DNA from: Ensifer sesbaniae
GTDB lineage: Bacteria > Pseudomonadota > Alphaproteobacteria > Rhizobiales > Rhizobiaceae
Assembly (NCBI RefSeq): GCF_013283665.1
Contig: NZ_JABEKU010000002.1
Coordinates: 1,982,863-2,046,862, forward strand
Reading direction: 5' to 3'
DNA length: 64,000 nt
The first letter of the stretch is position 1. Every line of letters starts with the position of its first letter. Positions 37,685 to 46,575 of the stretch are shown here, one piece after another. The notes below the pieces were generated by a model. That model was not told where the DNA came from, searched no databases, and saw only the letters and a program-made list of their open reading frames with translations. Position numbers and translations under genes: made by a program.

Positions 37685-38827
37685 ATGAAAATCACCGCCG
37701 TCCGCACCCATCTCCTCGAGCACCGGCTGGCCGTGCCCTTCGAAAGCGCGTCCATGCGCTTTGATCGTCGCGCCCATGTGCTGGTGGAGATCGAATGCGA
37801 CGATGGCAGCATCGGCTGGGGCGAGTGCCTTGGGCCGGCGCGGCCGAACGCGGCCGTGGTCGCGGCCTATGCCCCCTGGCTGATCGGCCAGGATCCGCGC
37901 CAGACCGAAAAGCTCTGGGCAGTCCTCTATAACGCGCTTCGCGACCAGGGGCAGCGCGGTCTCGCGATCACGGCGCTGTCCGGCATCGACATCGCGCTCT
38001 GGGACATCAAGGGCAAGCACTACGGCGCCTCCGTCTCGATGCTGCTTGGCGGTCGCTGGCGCGAGAGCGTTCGCGCCTATGCGACCGGCAGCTTCAAGCG
38101 TGACGGCGTCGACCGTGTGTCTGACAACGCGATGGAGATGGCGGAGCGCCGGGCGCAGGGGTTTCACGCCTGCAAGATCAAGATCGGCTTCGGCATCGAG
38201 GAAGACCTTTCCGTCATCCGCGCGGTGCGCGAGGCGATCGGTGACGAGATGCGGCTGATGATCGACGCCAACCACGGCTACACCGTCACCGAAGCGATCC
38301 GCCTCGGCAAGGCTGCGGCGGACTATGACATCGATTGGTTCGAGGAGCCGGTCGTGCCCGAGCAGCTCTCGGCCTATCGCGAGGTCAGGGCAGGGCAGCC
38401 TATTCCCGTCGCAGGCGGCGAGACCTGGCACACGCGCTATGGCATGTCGCCGGCGATCGAGAGCCGCGCCGTCGACATCCTGCAGCCGGACCTGTGCGGT
38501 TGCGGCGGTTTTTCCGAAATGGTGAAGATCGCCAGCCTCGCGACGTTGCATGGCGTTCGCATCGTGCCCCATGTCTGGGGCACGGGCGTTCACATTGCCG
38601 CGGCGCTGCAATTCATGGCGGCGATGACGCCGGATCCGGTGCGGGTGAAGCCGATCGAGCCGATCCTGGAGTTCGACCGGACGGAGAACCCGTTCCGCCA
38701 GGCCGTGTTGACGGCGCCGATCGAGGCCGTCAACGGCGTCGTCGCAATACCGGACGCCCCGGGGCTCGGCATCGAGATCAATCGCGATGCGCTCGTCGAA
38801 TTCAAGATGCCCGAGACTGCAAGATGA
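37685..38827 (+). CDS. gci: D-galactarolactone cycloisomerase (enolase superfamily)
   Basis: This 380-aa mandelate-racemase/muconate-lactonising-type enzyme isomerises galactarolactone to 3-deoxy-2-keto-hexarate. The Lys-x-Lys base is in HACKIKIGFG. The metal ligands are in LMIDANHGYT, DWFEEPVVPE and AGGETWHTRYG. The distal His lies in HVWGTGVHIAA. It resembles Agrobacterium Gci in length and motifs. ATG 37685 follows CAACCG, a weak site; the longer reading starts inside kdgD. The gene overlaps gli as ATGA. Confidence 0.88.
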   Translation: MKITAVRTHLLEHRLAVPFESASMRFDRRAHVLVEIECDDGSIGWGECLGPARPNAAVVAAYAPWLIGQDPRQTEKLWAVLYNALRDQGQRGLAITALSGIDIALWDIKGKHYGASVSMLLGGRWRESVRAYATGSFKRDGVDRVSDNAMEMAERRAQGFHACKIKIGFGIEEDLSVIRAVREAIGDEMRLMIDANHGYTVTEAIRLGKAAADYDIDWFEEPVVPEQLSAYREVRAGQPIPVAGGETWHTRYGMSPAIESRAVDILQPDLCGCGGFSEMVKIASLATLHGVRIVPHVWGTGVHIAAALQFMAAMTPDPVRVKPIEPILEFDRTENPFRQAVLTAPIEAVNGVVAIPDAPGLGIEINRDALVEFKMPETAR

Positions 38828-39696
38828 TCGAGCGCATCCTGACCGGCCGCCCGCCCGAACCGCGCCTGCCGAAGGGCGCCATCGATTCGCAGATGCACAT
38901 GTATCTGCCAGGCTTCCCGTCGCTTCCCGGCGGTCCGCCTTTGCCTGTTGAACCTTTGCCGGATGCTGCGGCCTATCGCCAGGTCATGGCCTGGCTCGGC
39001 ATCGACAGGGTGATCATCACCCAAGGCAATGCCCATCAGCGGGACAATGCCAACACGCTTGCCTGTGTTGCAGCAATGGGTGCCGCCGCGCACGCCGTCG
39101 TCGTCATCGACGAGGACACTTCGGATGCGCAGATGCGCGCGTTGAGCGAAACCGGCGCTGTCGGCGCACGCATCATGGATTTGCCGGGTGGCGCGGTAGG
39201 GCTCGACGCGCTGGAAGCAGTGGACGCGCGGGCACAGGCGGCGGATTGGATGATTGCCGTGCAATTCGACGGCAACAGGCTGCTCGACCATCTGCCGCGG
39301 TTGGAGCGCATCAGGTCGCGCTGGGTGTTGGATCACCACGGCAAGTTCTTCGCCGGCGTCGATCCGGATGGGCCGGAGATCGCGGCGCTGCTGAAGCTGA
39401 TCGACCGCGGCAATGTCTGGTTCAAATTTGCCGGCGTCTACGAAAGTTCGCGGCAGGGATGGCCGTACGAGGACGTGGCCGCCTTTTCGCGCCGGATCGC
39501 CAGACATGCGCCGGAACGCATCGTCTGGGGCTCGAACTGGCCGCACAACATGATCCGCAAGACGGAAGACTATCCCGAGGACGCGCGGCTCGCGGAACTG
39601 GTGCTCGGCTGGCTTGCCGACGACCGGGCGCGGCATCTCGCCCTCGTCGAGAACCCGGAACACCTGTTCAAGCTGCCGGCCTTCGCCGTGGCGTGA
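38824..39696 (+). CDS. gli: D-galactarolactone isomerase (amidohydrolase family)
   Basis: This 290-aa amidohydrolase-2 family protein matches the size of Agrobacterium Gli (about 292), which interconverts the 1,5- and 1,4-lactones of galactarate made after Udh. Metal and active-site blocks are GAIDSQMHMYLPG, WVLDHHGKFF and IVWGSNWPHNM. It starts within the gci stop (ATGA overlap), so the two enzymes are made together. A general lactonase or hydrolase role is the alternative. Confidence 0.85.
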   Translation: MIERILTGRPPEPRLPKGAIDSQMHMYLPGFPSLPGGPPLPVEPLPDAAAYRQVMAWLGIDRVIITQGNAHQRDNANTLACVAAMGAAAHAVVVIDEDTSDAQMRALSETGAVGARIMDLPGGAVGLDALEAVDARAQAADWMIAVQFDGNRLLDHLPRLERIRSRWVLDHHGKFFAGVDPDGPEIAALLKLIDRGNVWFKFAGVYESSRQGWPYEDVAAFSRRIARHAPERIVWGSNWPHNMIRKTEDYPEDARLAELVLGWLADDRARHLALVENPEHLFKLPAFAVA

Positions 39697-39825
39697 CTTC
39701 AGTCCGCAATGGGAGCTGGGAGGCTCCCTGCCGGGCCTGACGACAAGAGGATTTTGCATGCCGGCCCGGACGGGCAGACACCCGGCCTTCGGAGAGGCCG
39801 AAGCACGATCAGAGGAGGAGAAAAC

Positions 39826-40803
39826 ATGAGGAAAACTGCAGGCATGCTTTGCGTCGCCATGGGGCTGGCGTTTGCTGGCACAGCGGCGCAAGCGCAGGAA
39901 ATCACTCTGCGCTCGGCGGATATCCACCCGGATGGCTACCCGACGGTCGAGGCCGTCAAATACATGGGGCAACTGCTTTCCGAGCGTAGCAACGGGCGGA
40001 TCAAGGTCGAGGTCATGAACAGTGGCGTGCTCGGCGGCGAGAAGGACACGATCGAGCAGACGCGCTTCGGTGTCATCGACATGAACCGCGTCAATGCCGC
40101 GCCCTTCAACAACCTCGTCAAGGAGACGATGGTGCTTGGCATGCCGTTCCTGTTCCGCTCGACCGAGCACATGCACAAGACGGTCGACGGCCCGATCGGC
40201 GACGAGGTGCTGGCGGCCTTCGAGCCGCACGGCCTGATCGGTCTCGCCTTCTATGATTCCGGCGCGCGTTCCTTCTACAGCACCAAAAAGCCGATCGAGA
40301 ATCTGGCGGACCTCAAGGGCCTGAAAATCCGGGTGCAGCAGTCCGATCTCTGGATCGCCATGATGCAGGCCTTCGGTGCCAACCCGACGCCGATGCCGAT
40401 GGGCGAGGTCTATTCGTCGCTCGAGACCGGTGTCGTCGATGGCGCCGAGAACAATTGGCCGTCCTACGAATCCGCCCGTCATTTCGAGGTCGCCAAGAAC
40501 TATTCGCTCACCGAACATTCCCTCAATCCGGAAATCCTGGTCATTTCCAAGATGACCTGGGACAAGCTTTCCCCCGAGGATCAGGCCCTGGTTCGTCAGG
40601 CGGCCAAGGACTCCGTTGGCAAGATGCGCGAACTCTGGAGCGCGCGCGAGAAGGTCTCGGAAGAGAAGGTTCGTGCCGCCGGCGCAAACGTCATCAAGGT
40701 CAACAAGGAGGAGTTCGCCGCCGCAATGGCGCCGGTCTACGACCAGTTCGTCAGCGACCCGAAACTCAAGGACCTTCTCGAGCGGGTGAAGGCGGTCAAG
40801 TGA
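39826..40803 (+). CDS. TRAP transporter substrate-binding protein (DctP family)
   Basis: This 325-aa periplasmic binding protein has a signal peptide MRKTAGMLCVAMGLAFAGTA with cleavage after AQAQ. The signature is the DctP/YiaO type (LKGLKIRVQQSDLWIAMMQA; GVVDGAENNWPSYES, with the conserved Arg). AGAGGAGGAG directly before the ATG is a strong ribosome site. From the neighbouring genes the ligand is probably galacturonate, glucuronate or an aldarate. A hairpin separates it from the membrane subunits. Confidence 0.92.
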   Translation: MRKTAGMLCVAMGLAFAGTAAQAQEITLRSADIHPDGYPTVEAVKYMGQLLSERSNGRIKVEVMNSGVLGGEKDTIEQTRFGVIDMNRVNAAPFNNLVKETMVLGMPFLFRSTEHMHKTVDGPIGDEVLAAFEPHGLIGLAFYDSGARSFYSTKKPIENLADLKGLKIRVQQSDLWIAMMQAFGANPTPMPMGEVYSSLETGVVDGAENNWPSYESARHFEVAKNYSLTEHSLNPEILVISKMTWDKLSPEDQALVRQAAKDSVGKMRELWSAREKVSEEKVRAAGANVIKVNKEEFAAAMAPVYDQFVSDPKLKDLLERVKAVK

Positions 40804-40813
40804 CGGCAGATGA

Positions 40814-40844
40814 AAGGCCGGGTCCCGGGAAAGGAACCGGCCTT
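40814..40844 (+). terminator. Stem-loop after the TRAP binding-protein gene
   Basis: Perfect 8-bp arms AAGGCCGG (40814-40821) and CCGGCCTT (40837-40844) enclose a 15-base loop. Placed between the binding-protein and membrane-subunit genes, it probably limits read-through or stabilises the upstream message, giving excess binding protein. Confidence 0.5.
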
Positions 40845-40886
40845 CGCAACTGTGCATAGGATTGCTTTCGCGGAGGAGGAAGAAAG

Positions 40887-41408
40887 ATGCGTCGTTTCAT
40901 GCGGGCGATACGCCCGCTTCTCGGGGCGCTAAGCCGCGCGTCGCTCTATATCGCCGGCACCGGCATGGTCGCCATGACACTGATCGTCGGCTGGCAGGTG
41001 TTTGCCCGCTATGTTCTGAACGACTCGCCAAGCTGGTCGGAGCCCTTGTCTCTCCACCTGATGGCCTGGTTCATCATGCTTGGCGCGGCGGTCGGCGTGC
41101 GCGAGAGCGTGCATCTCGGCCTCGATGTCATCCGCCACGTGATGAAGCCTTCGGTCCAGCTTGCCATGGATCTGACGAGCCTTGGCCTGATCGTCATCTT
41201 CGGGGCATCCATGGCCTATTACGGACTGCTTCTTTGCATCGGCACATGGAGCGCCACTATTCCGGTCCTTGGATGGCCGGGAGGGGTCGACTTTTTTCCG
41301 CTCATCGTCGGCGGCGTGATGATTGCCCTCTTCGCTGCCGAGCGTTTCGTTGATCTGGTTCTGGGTGTCGATGTCGCCGCCGATATCGTCGTGCAGGAGA
41401 TGGCCTGA
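40887..41408 (+). CDS. TRAP transporter small membrane subunit (DctQ)
   Basis: This 173-aa protein has four hydrophobic segments and the DctQ motif WQVFARYVLNDSPSWSEPLS. It is the small membrane subunit that links the binding protein to the DctM channel. The stop at 41408 is followed directly by the DctM start. GGAGGAAGAA precedes the ATG. Confidence 0.9.
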   Translation: MRRFMRAIRPLLGALSRASLYIAGTGMVAMTLIVGWQVFARYVLNDSPSWSEPLSLHLMAWFIMLGAAVGVRESVHLGLDVIRHVMKPSVQLAMDLTSLGLIVIFGASMAYYGLLLCIGTWSATIPVLGWPGGVDFFPLIVGGVMIALFAAERFVDLVLGVDVAADIVVQEMA

Positions 41409-42689
41409 ATGGCTTACACTATTCTCTTCGGGGTCTTCACCCTGCTGATGCTCATCGGCACGCCGATCGCGTTTTGCCTCGGTATCGCTTCCTTCGCCAC
41501 CGTGCTCTATCTCGGCCTGCCGCCGGTGGTGGTGTTCCAGCAGTTGAATTCCGGCATGAACGTCTTTGCCATGATGGCGATCCCGTTTTTCATCTTTGCC
41601 GGCGACCTGATGGTGCGCGGCGGCATCGCCAACAGGCTGATCCAGTTCGCCGCCGGCCTCGTCGGGCATCTGCGTGGCGGCCTTGGCCAGGTCAACATCG
41701 TGGCCTCGACGCTCTTCGGCGGCATCTCCGGCTCGGCAGTCGCGGATGCTTCGGCCGTCGGCGGCCTGATGATCCCGCAGATGGCAAAGCGCGGCTATGA
41801 CCGTGACTACGCCGTCAACGTTACCGTCAACGCAGCCATCATCGCGCTGATGGTCCCCCCATCGCACAACATGATCCTTTATTCGATCGCCGCCGGCGGC
41901 AATGTCTCGGTCGCCGATCTCTTCACCGCCGGCATCATTCCCGGCCTGCTGCTTGCGCTTTCGCTGATGGTGACCGCCTATGTCGTCGCAAGGCGCAGAG
42001 GCTATCCGGCCGAGCCGTTCCCGGGTTTTTCCAGGCTCTTCTACTATCTGCTCGCCTCGTTTCCGGGCATCGTCCTGATCGGCATCATCTTCGGCGGCGT
42101 GCGCTCCGGCGTGTTCACCGCCACCGAAAGCTCCTGCATCGCCGTGCTCTATGCCTTCCTCGTCGCGATGCTGGTTTATCGCGAACTGGATTGGACAGGC
42201 TTCGTCGAAGCGGTCATGGGGGCGGTGCGCACCACCGCCATGGTTCTCCTCGTCATCGGCATGGCGGCATCCTTCGGCTGGCTGATGGCCTTCCTGCAGG
42301 TGCAGGCGCTGATGATCGGCGCGATCGGTGCGATTTCGGAGAACCCGATCATCGTGCTGCTCGTCATCAACATCATCCTCTTGTTCCTCGGCACCTTCAT
42401 GGACATGGCGCCGATGGTGATCATCTGCACGCCGGTGCTGCTTCCGGTCGTCAAGGCGTTCGGCATCGATCCGGTGCATTTCGGGGTGGTGATGATCCTG
42501 AATGCCGGCATCGGGCTCAACACGCCGCCGGTGGGCACGGTGCTCTTCGTCGGCTGCGCCGTCGGCGGAATTTCCATTCGCGAGGCGATGCGCACGATCT
42601 GGCCGTTCTTCGGCGCCAGCATCGCAGTGCTGATGGCTGTCACCTACATCCCGGCGCTGTCGCTCTGGTTGCCGTCGGTCTTCAAGTGA
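41409..42689 (+). CDS. TRAP transporter large membrane subunit (DctM)
   Basis: This 426-aa DctM-type permease has about 12 membrane spans. The motif GGISGSAVADASAVGGLMIPQM and the C-terminal GIGLNTPPVGTVLF are typical. It forms the sodium-driven channel of the TRAP importer with the preceding two gene products. It is the last gene of the uronate/galactarate cluster, followed by an intergenic repeat. Confidence 0.93.
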   Translation: MAYTILFGVFTLLMLIGTPIAFCLGIASFATVLYLGLPPVVVFQQLNSGMNVFAMMAIPFFIFAGDLMVRGGIANRLIQFAAGLVGHLRGGLGQVNIVASTLFGGISGSAVADASAVGGLMIPQMAKRGYDRDYAVNVTVNAAIIALMVPPSHNMILYSIAAGGNVSVADLFTAGIIPGLLLALSLMVTAYVVARRRGYPAEPFPGFSRLFYYLLASFPGIVLIGIIFGGVRSGVFTATESSCIAVLYAFLVAMLVYRELDWTGFVEAVMGAVRTTAMVLLVIGMAASFGWLMAFLQVQALMIGAIGAISENPIIVLLVINIILLFLGTFMDMAPMVIICTPVLLPVVKAFGIDPVHFGVVMILNAGIGLNTPPVGTVLFVGCAVGGISIREAMRTIWPFFGASIAVLMAVTYIPALSLWLPSVFK

Positions 42690-42699
42690 GCTGACCCCC

Positions 42700-42801
42700 T
42701 GCATGTCTCCTTAATCGACCTCGATTTAAGGACAAAGACATGCAGCAAATCAAAGTCCTACAGCGACGTTTGCACGTCTGAAAAGACGCGCGGCGCTGTA
42801 G
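42700..42801 (+). repeat. Rhizobial intergenic repeat, copy 1
   Basis: The element has nested inverted repeats: TGCATGTC (42700-42707) with GACATGCA (42737-42744), CCTTAATCGA with TCGATTTAAGG inside it (42709-42731), and CTACAGCG (42758-42765) with CGCTGTAG (42794-42801). Closely similar sequences, some reversed, occur at 43932, 62937 and 63584. It resembles the RIME-like palindromic elements of Rhizobiaceae. Confidence 0.75.
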
Positions 42802-42857
42802 GTGGTCCTGCGGAACTCGGCATCTCTGCCGGACCGCCCACCTTGAAGGTGGGCCGG

Positions 42858-43199
42858 CTAATCGTTTCTGTTGGCGGCGATGCACTGGCGTTCCAGGCGC
42901 TTGAGGAAAACGCCGATCTCCCTTGCCGCCTGCAGATCGCCCTTCCGCTCGGCGACGGCGCGGCCTTCGCGCCAGACCTGGAGCGCCTCTTCGAACCGGC
43001 CGACCTTGTGTAGAATGGCACCACGCAGTTTCCACGCAGCGGAATAGTCCCGGTCGAAGGCGATTGCGCGCTCGACATGGGCAAGCGCGGTATCGAGGTC
43101 CGCTTCCTGAAGGCAGATGCTGGCGAGCGTGAAGCGCAGCAGGGCGTCGTCCTTGCCGGTTTCTAAGAGCTTTTCGAGCGCTTGCCGCATTGCTGGCAT
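42858..43199 (-). CDS. Small TPR-repeat protein
   Basis: This 113-aa helical protein has at least two tetratricopeptide repeats (LASICLQEADLDTALAHVER; AAWKLRGAILHKVGRFEEAL, then QVWREGRAVAE). It probably serves as a protein-binding adaptor; no partner can be named. It lies 21 bp downstream of the flavin reductase gene on the same strand and may be co-transcribed with it. Confidence 0.8.
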   Translation of the reverse strand: MPAMRQALEKLLETGKDDALLRFTLASICLQEADLDTALAHVERAIAFDRDYSAAWKLRGAILHKVGRFEEALQVWREGRAVAERKGDLQAAREIGVFLKRLERQCIAANRND

Positions 43200-43220
43200 T
43201 CCTCCTACGCGATCGCCGGT

Positions 43221-43817
43221 TCAGGCCGCAGGCTTGCTTGGGTGCAACGTCGCGGGCCCGCTGCTCGGCTGAGCCGGCAACGATCTCGTCCCGTTGAGAG
43301 ACTGATACCGCCGGCGGCTCCAGATCAAGGGGCCGGCATGGGTGGAAGTCTCGGTTGCGACAATTGTTCCTACGAATAACGTGTGGTCGCCGACCTGCAC
43401 CGAAGCGCTCAGCAGGCAGTCGAGCGCGGCGGCAGCGCCGAGAAGCCTCGGCCGTCCGCTCGGCCAGTCAGCCCAGATGCCGACGAGGTAACGCCTGGAC
43501 GCTTCAATCTTGCCGGCGAAGGCGTCCGCGATCAATTCTTGCCCCTCGGCCAGCATGGCGAGCGAGAAACCTTGCTCGGCGACAATCCGCATGGCAAGCG
43601 GGCTGTTAGCCTTGATCGAAACGACGATCGATGGCGGGTTCGCGGTCAGTGAAAAGGTGGCGGTCACGGTCCGGCCAAGACTATTGGCGCCCTTGCCGGC
43701 GCTTGCCACGCAGACGGTGGCAGCGAGATGCGACAGGGTGTCGGCGAACTCCGGTTTCGACACGGCCAGATCGGCGTGGGCGTCGATGTCGACGGAAAGC
43801 GGAGGTGACTGGCGCAT
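43221..43817 (-). CDS. Flavin reductase-like protein (FMN-binding)
   Basis: This 198-aa protein contains the flavin-reductase-like domain: FADTLSHLAATVCVASAGKG, then GRTVTATFSLTANPPSIVVS (flavin contact) and GDHTLFVGTIVATET. Such proteins supply reduced FMN/FAD to monooxygenases or reduce small aromatics. ATG 43817 is taken; a longer reading to 43934 runs toward the repeat and is unconserved. No partner oxygenase is adjacent, though a flavin monooxygenase-like gene exists at 25460. Confidence 0.82.
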   Translation of the reverse strand: MRQSPPLSVDIDAHADLAVSKPEFADTLSHLAATVCVASAGKGANSLGRTVTATFSLTANPPSIVVSIKANSPLAMRIVAEQGFSLAMLAEGQELIADAFAGKIEASRRYLVGIWADWPSGRPRLLGAAAALDCLLSASVQVGDHTLFVGTIVATETSTHAGPLIWSRRRYQSLNGTRSLPAQPSSGPATLHPSKPAA

Positions 43818-43931
43818 GGGTCTTGTTCCAACTGAGGATAGCCCGTGGCGGCGGGGAGACGCCACGGGGTTTGCGGAAGCCAGGCTCAGGCGGGGGCAAG
43901 AGGGCTGCCGCAAATTCTCTGACTTGCTGCC

Positions 43932-44027
43932 CACAGCGCCGCGCGTCGACGCGCAAAGGTCGCTGTAGCACTTTGAATTGCCACATGCCTTTGTCCTTTA
44001 ACCGGCTACGATCAAAGGAGACATGCA
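43932..44027 (-). repeat. Rhizobial intergenic repeat, copy 2 (reversed)
   Basis: Read on the minus strand this stretch follows copy 1 (42700-42801) closely: GCATGTCTCCTTTGATCG, then GGACAAAGGCATG, CAATTCAAAGTGCTACAGCG and CGCGCGGCGCTGTG. It lies between the flavin reductase gene and sodB, downstream of sodB. Confidence 0.7.
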
Positions 44028-44064
44028 GTAGAGCTGCTTCCAGCTCAGGGCGATCCTCAGCCGG

Positions 44065-44673
44065 TCAGGCGGACTTCAATTCCGCTTCGGCAAACTCGTA
44101 GTTGGCGAGCTTGTCGAGGAAGTTCGACGCGTAGTCCGGCCGGCGGTTGCGGTAGTCGATGTAATAGGCGTGTTCCCAGACATCGAGGCCGAGCAGAGCC
44201 TTGCCTTCGTTGATGGCGACAGGGTTGGAGCCGTTGGCGGTCTTCGTCACCTTGAGTTTACCGTCCGGGCCAAGCACGAGCCAGGCCCAGCCGGAGCCGA
44301 ACTGGCTGGTGGCGGCCGCCTTGAAGGCGTCCTTGAAGCCTTGAACGCTGCCGAAGTCTTCGATGAGCTTCTTTTCGAGCGCACCGGGGATCTGCCCGCC
44401 CTTGGGCGAAAGGTTCTTCCAGAACAGGATGTGGTTCCAATGCTGGCCGGCATTGTTGAAGACCGGCGCCAGTTCCGCCTTGCCGTGGCTGTGGCGAATG
44501 ATCTCTTCGAGCGACAGGTCGGCGAGCGATACATCCTTCTCGACGAAACCGTTCAGCGCCGTGACATAGGCCTGGTGATGCTTGCCGTGGTGGAACTCGA
44601 TCGTCTCGGCGCTCATGCCGTTTTCAGCGAGCGCACCGGGTGCATAGGGAAGGGCGGGAAGTTCGAAGGCCAT
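44065..44673 (-). CDS. sodB: Superoxide dismutase (Fe/Mn type)
   Basis: This 202-aa Fe/Mn superoxide dismutase converts superoxide to hydrogen peroxide and oxygen. Metal ligands are visible: the His of MSAETIEFHHGKHHQAYV, the His of NAGQHWNHILFWKNL, and the Asp and His of LLGLDVWEHAYYIDY. FGSGWAWLV completes the signature. The start at 44673 (MAFELPALPYAPGAL) is the normal SodB N-terminus and follows AAGGATTTG. It is divergent from a Cys-rich regulator that may sense Fe-S status. Confidence 0.95.
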   Translation of the reverse strand: MAFELPALPYAPGALAENGMSAETIEFHHGKHHQAYVTALNGFVEKDVSLADLSLEEIIRHSHGKAELAPVFNNAGQHWNHILFWKNLSPKGGQIPGALEKKLIEDFGSVQGFKDAFKAAATSQFGSGWAWLVLGPDGKLKVTKTANGSNPVAINEGKALLGLDVWEHAYYIDYRNRRPDYASNFLDKLANYEFAEAELKSA

Positions 44674-44695
44674 GATCAAATCCTTTGCGGGCGGG

Positions 44696-44737
44696 ACACT
44701 CTCGAGGGATCACTTGTCTGCGGTTGGATGAGAGTGT
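44696..44737. promoter_or_regulatory. Inverted repeat between sodB and the Cys-rich regulator
   Basis: Perfect 8-bp arms ACACTCTC (44696-44703) and GAGAGTGT (44730-44737) are separated by 26 bp in the 104-bp spacer between divergent starts. The site could bind the adjacent regulator or contribute to the sodB promoter. Confidence 0.4.
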
Positions 44738-44777
44738 ATTTAGCAAGAGACTTCTTTGTAAATCTGTGTGCAGGAAT

Positions 44778-45452
44778 ATGTCAAGCGATCCCTTGTTAAA
44801 TTCAGAGCGGAGCAGCGGCCGCACGCCGGGCGAGCGCATCATGCTGGCGCTCAAGCTGCATGGCCCGCAGACGGCGACGGCACTCGGAAAGCGTCTGGCG
44901 ATTACCGGCGAGGCCGTGCGACAGCAGCTTGTCCGTCTTGCCGAGGATGGTTTGGTCCTATCGTGGTCGGAGGCGAAAGGCGTCGGCCGCCCTTCGCAGT
45001 TCTGGGGGCTGACCGCCGCCGGCCATGCGGAGTTTCCCGATACCCATGCGGAGCTTACCGTCCAGCTCTTGAGGACGATCCGCCAGACGCTCGGCGAGGC
45101 GGCGATCGAGCGGCTGATCGCGGCGCGGGAGGACGAGACCCGGCAGAACTATGGCGCAGCGATGACGGACAAGAAGGACCTGCGCGAGCGGGTGGACGAA
45201 CTGGTGCGGCTGCGATCGCGGGAAGGCTATATGGCGGCCTGCGAGGATCCTGGCGACGGCACGCTGCTCTTCGTCGAGAACCACTGTCCGATCTGCGCTG
45301 CCGCAACGAGCTGCCAGGGCTTCTGCCGGGCGGAATTGAGTGTGTTCCGTGCGGTGCTCGGCCCCGGTGTCGAGGTCGAGCGCGCCGAGCACATTCTCGC
45401 CGGTGCTCGGCGCTGCGCCTACGTCGTCAAAATGGTGGATCAAGCCGCCTGA
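44778..45452 (+). CDS. SufR-like winged-helix regulator with cysteine cluster
   Basis: This 224-aa DNA-binding protein has an N-terminal winged helix (TATALGKRLAITGEAVRQQL; GVGRPSQFWGLTAAGH) and a C-terminal cysteine cluster ENHCPICAAATSCQGFC (C-x2-C-x6-C-x3-C, about residues 172-188). This pattern is seen in SufR-like regulators that bind an Fe-S cluster. It starts at ATG 44778 after CAGGA; 93 bp of upstream open frame is unlike the family. The divergent sodB is the obvious target. Cluster type and signal are inferred. Confidence 0.82.
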   Translation: MSSDPLLNSERSSGRTPGERIMLALKLHGPQTATALGKRLAITGEAVRQQLVRLAEDGLVLSWSEAKGVGRPSQFWGLTAAGHAEFPDTHAELTVQLLRTIRQTLGEAAIERLIAAREDETRQNYGAAMTDKKDLRERVDELVRLRSREGYMAACEDPGDGTLLFVENHCPICAAATSCQGFCRAELSVFRAVLGPGVEVERAEHILAGARRCAYVVKMVDQAA

Positions 45453-45471
45453 TCGGCGGCGGTAGGAGCAC

Positions 45472-45504
45472 GACGCCGCGCCGGCTGAATGCAGGCGCGG
45501 CGTC
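45472..45504. terminator. Strong hairpin between convergent genes
   Basis: Perfect 11-bp arms GACGCCGCGCC (45472-45482) and GGCGCGGCGTC (45494-45504) with an 11-base loop lie between the regulator stop and the SDR stop. It could serve both strands. There is no long T-run on either side. Confidence 0.6.
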
Positions 45505-45518
45505 GGAAGCTGATCCTA

Positions 45519-46286
45519 TCAGCGCGCGCCCATGCGCAGCGCGCCGTCGAGGCGGATAACTTCGCCGTTCAGCATGCGGTTCTCGCAGATATGCTGCACG
45601 AGTGCGGCAAACTCGTCGGGTTTACCGAGGCGCTGCGGGAAGGGAACGCTCTTGCCGAGCGAATCCTGTACCTCCTGCGGCATGCCGGCCATCATCGGCG
45701 TTTCAAAGATGCCCGGAGCGATGGCGACGACGCGAATGCCGTGGCGGGCAAGTTCGCGGGCGATCGGCAACGTCATCGAGACGACGCCGCCCTTGGAGGC
45801 AGCATAGGCCGCCTGGCCGATCTGGCCGTCGAAGGCGGCGACCGATGCGGTGTTGACGATCACGCCCCGCTCGCCGTCGTCGCCCGGCTCTTCTCGCTCG
45901 ATCGCCTCGGAGGCAAGCCGCAGCATGTTGAAGGTGCCGATCAGGTTGATCGTGACCGCGCGCGAAAAGCTCTCCAGCCGATGCGGCCCGTCGCGGCCGA
46001 GCACCTTCTCGCCGGGTGCAATGCCGGCACAGTTTACAAGCCCGTGGAGATGACCAAAGCGGTCCAAGGCCGCTGCAACGGCGGCGGCGGCATCCGTCTC
46101 GCTGGTGACATCCGTCTTGTGGAAGAGGGCGTTGCTGCCGAGCTCGTCGGCCATTTTCTGGCCGGCCTCGGCGTTGACGTCGGCAAGAACCACACGGGCG
46201 CCTTCGCCATGCAGCCGCCGCGCGACGGCTGCGCCAAGGCCCGAACCGCCGCCGGTCACGATAAAGACTTTTCCATCGATCAGCAT
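45519..46286 (-). CDS. Short-chain dehydrogenase (3-hydroxyacyl-CoA dehydrogenase type II-like)
   Basis: This 255-aa SDR has the cofactor motif [23 protein letters not shown] in [11 protein letters not shown], and the catalytic Ser-Tyr-Lys in [20 protein letters not shown] followed by SKGG. Its overall sequence resembles 3-hydroxyacyl-CoA dehydrogenases (HSD17B10-like) of fatty acid oxidation. The start at 46286 ([13 protein letters not shown]) follows GGAGGAGCC-like sequence. No acyl-CoA genes flank it. The 289 bp beyond its start (46287-46575) show nothing coding. Confidence 0.85.
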   Translation of the reverse strand: MLIDGKVFIVTGGGSGLGAAVARRLHGEGARVVLADVNAEAGQKMADELGSNALFHKTDVTSETDAAAAVAAALDRFGHLHGLVNCAGIAPGEKVLGRDGPHRLESFSRAVTINLIGTFNMLRLASEAIEREEPGDDGERGVIVNTASVAAFDGQIGQAAYAASKGGVVSMTLPIARELARHGIRVVAIAPGIFETPMMAGMPQEVQDSLGKSVPFPQRLGKPDEFAALVQHICENRMLNGEVIRLDGALRMGAR

Positions 46287-46575
46287 CTGAGGCTCCTCCC
46301 GTACCGGATCGTGTCGATAGGCATGGACATAGCCTTGCGGCGGCACGAAGCCAAGGGCGGCGTTGTGCCCGTTCCTGGCTTATGTTTCCCTGCCTTCCGC
46401 AAGCCGTGTCTAGACGTTCGCCACCAGATGTGGTTCGGTTCGGGTCCAAAGCGGGGCTGGACGCCGAGGAAGAAACCGACTCGACTGATGATATCTCCCG
46501 GCGGGCGGGCGCTGCCGTGTGCGCCGCCTGACGTCCATCTCTCTCGCTGGTCAGCTGCGCATCCTGGCGAGGAAT

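Noticed and set aside
39787-39803. Small CTTCGG/CCGAAG hairpin before the TRAP binding-protein gene
   Set aside because: The arms are only 6 bp, and an alternative pairing with GGCC is equally good, so no function is claimed.
38590-40857. 755-codon open frame on the minus strand
   Set aside because: It is antisense to gci, gli and the TRAP binding-protein gene, all of which have clear motifs; the translation shows no domain.
40929-42704. 591-codon open frame on the minus strand
   Set aside because: It is antisense to dctQ/dctM; the very acidic, His/Asp-rich translation is typical of the complement of a membrane protein gene.
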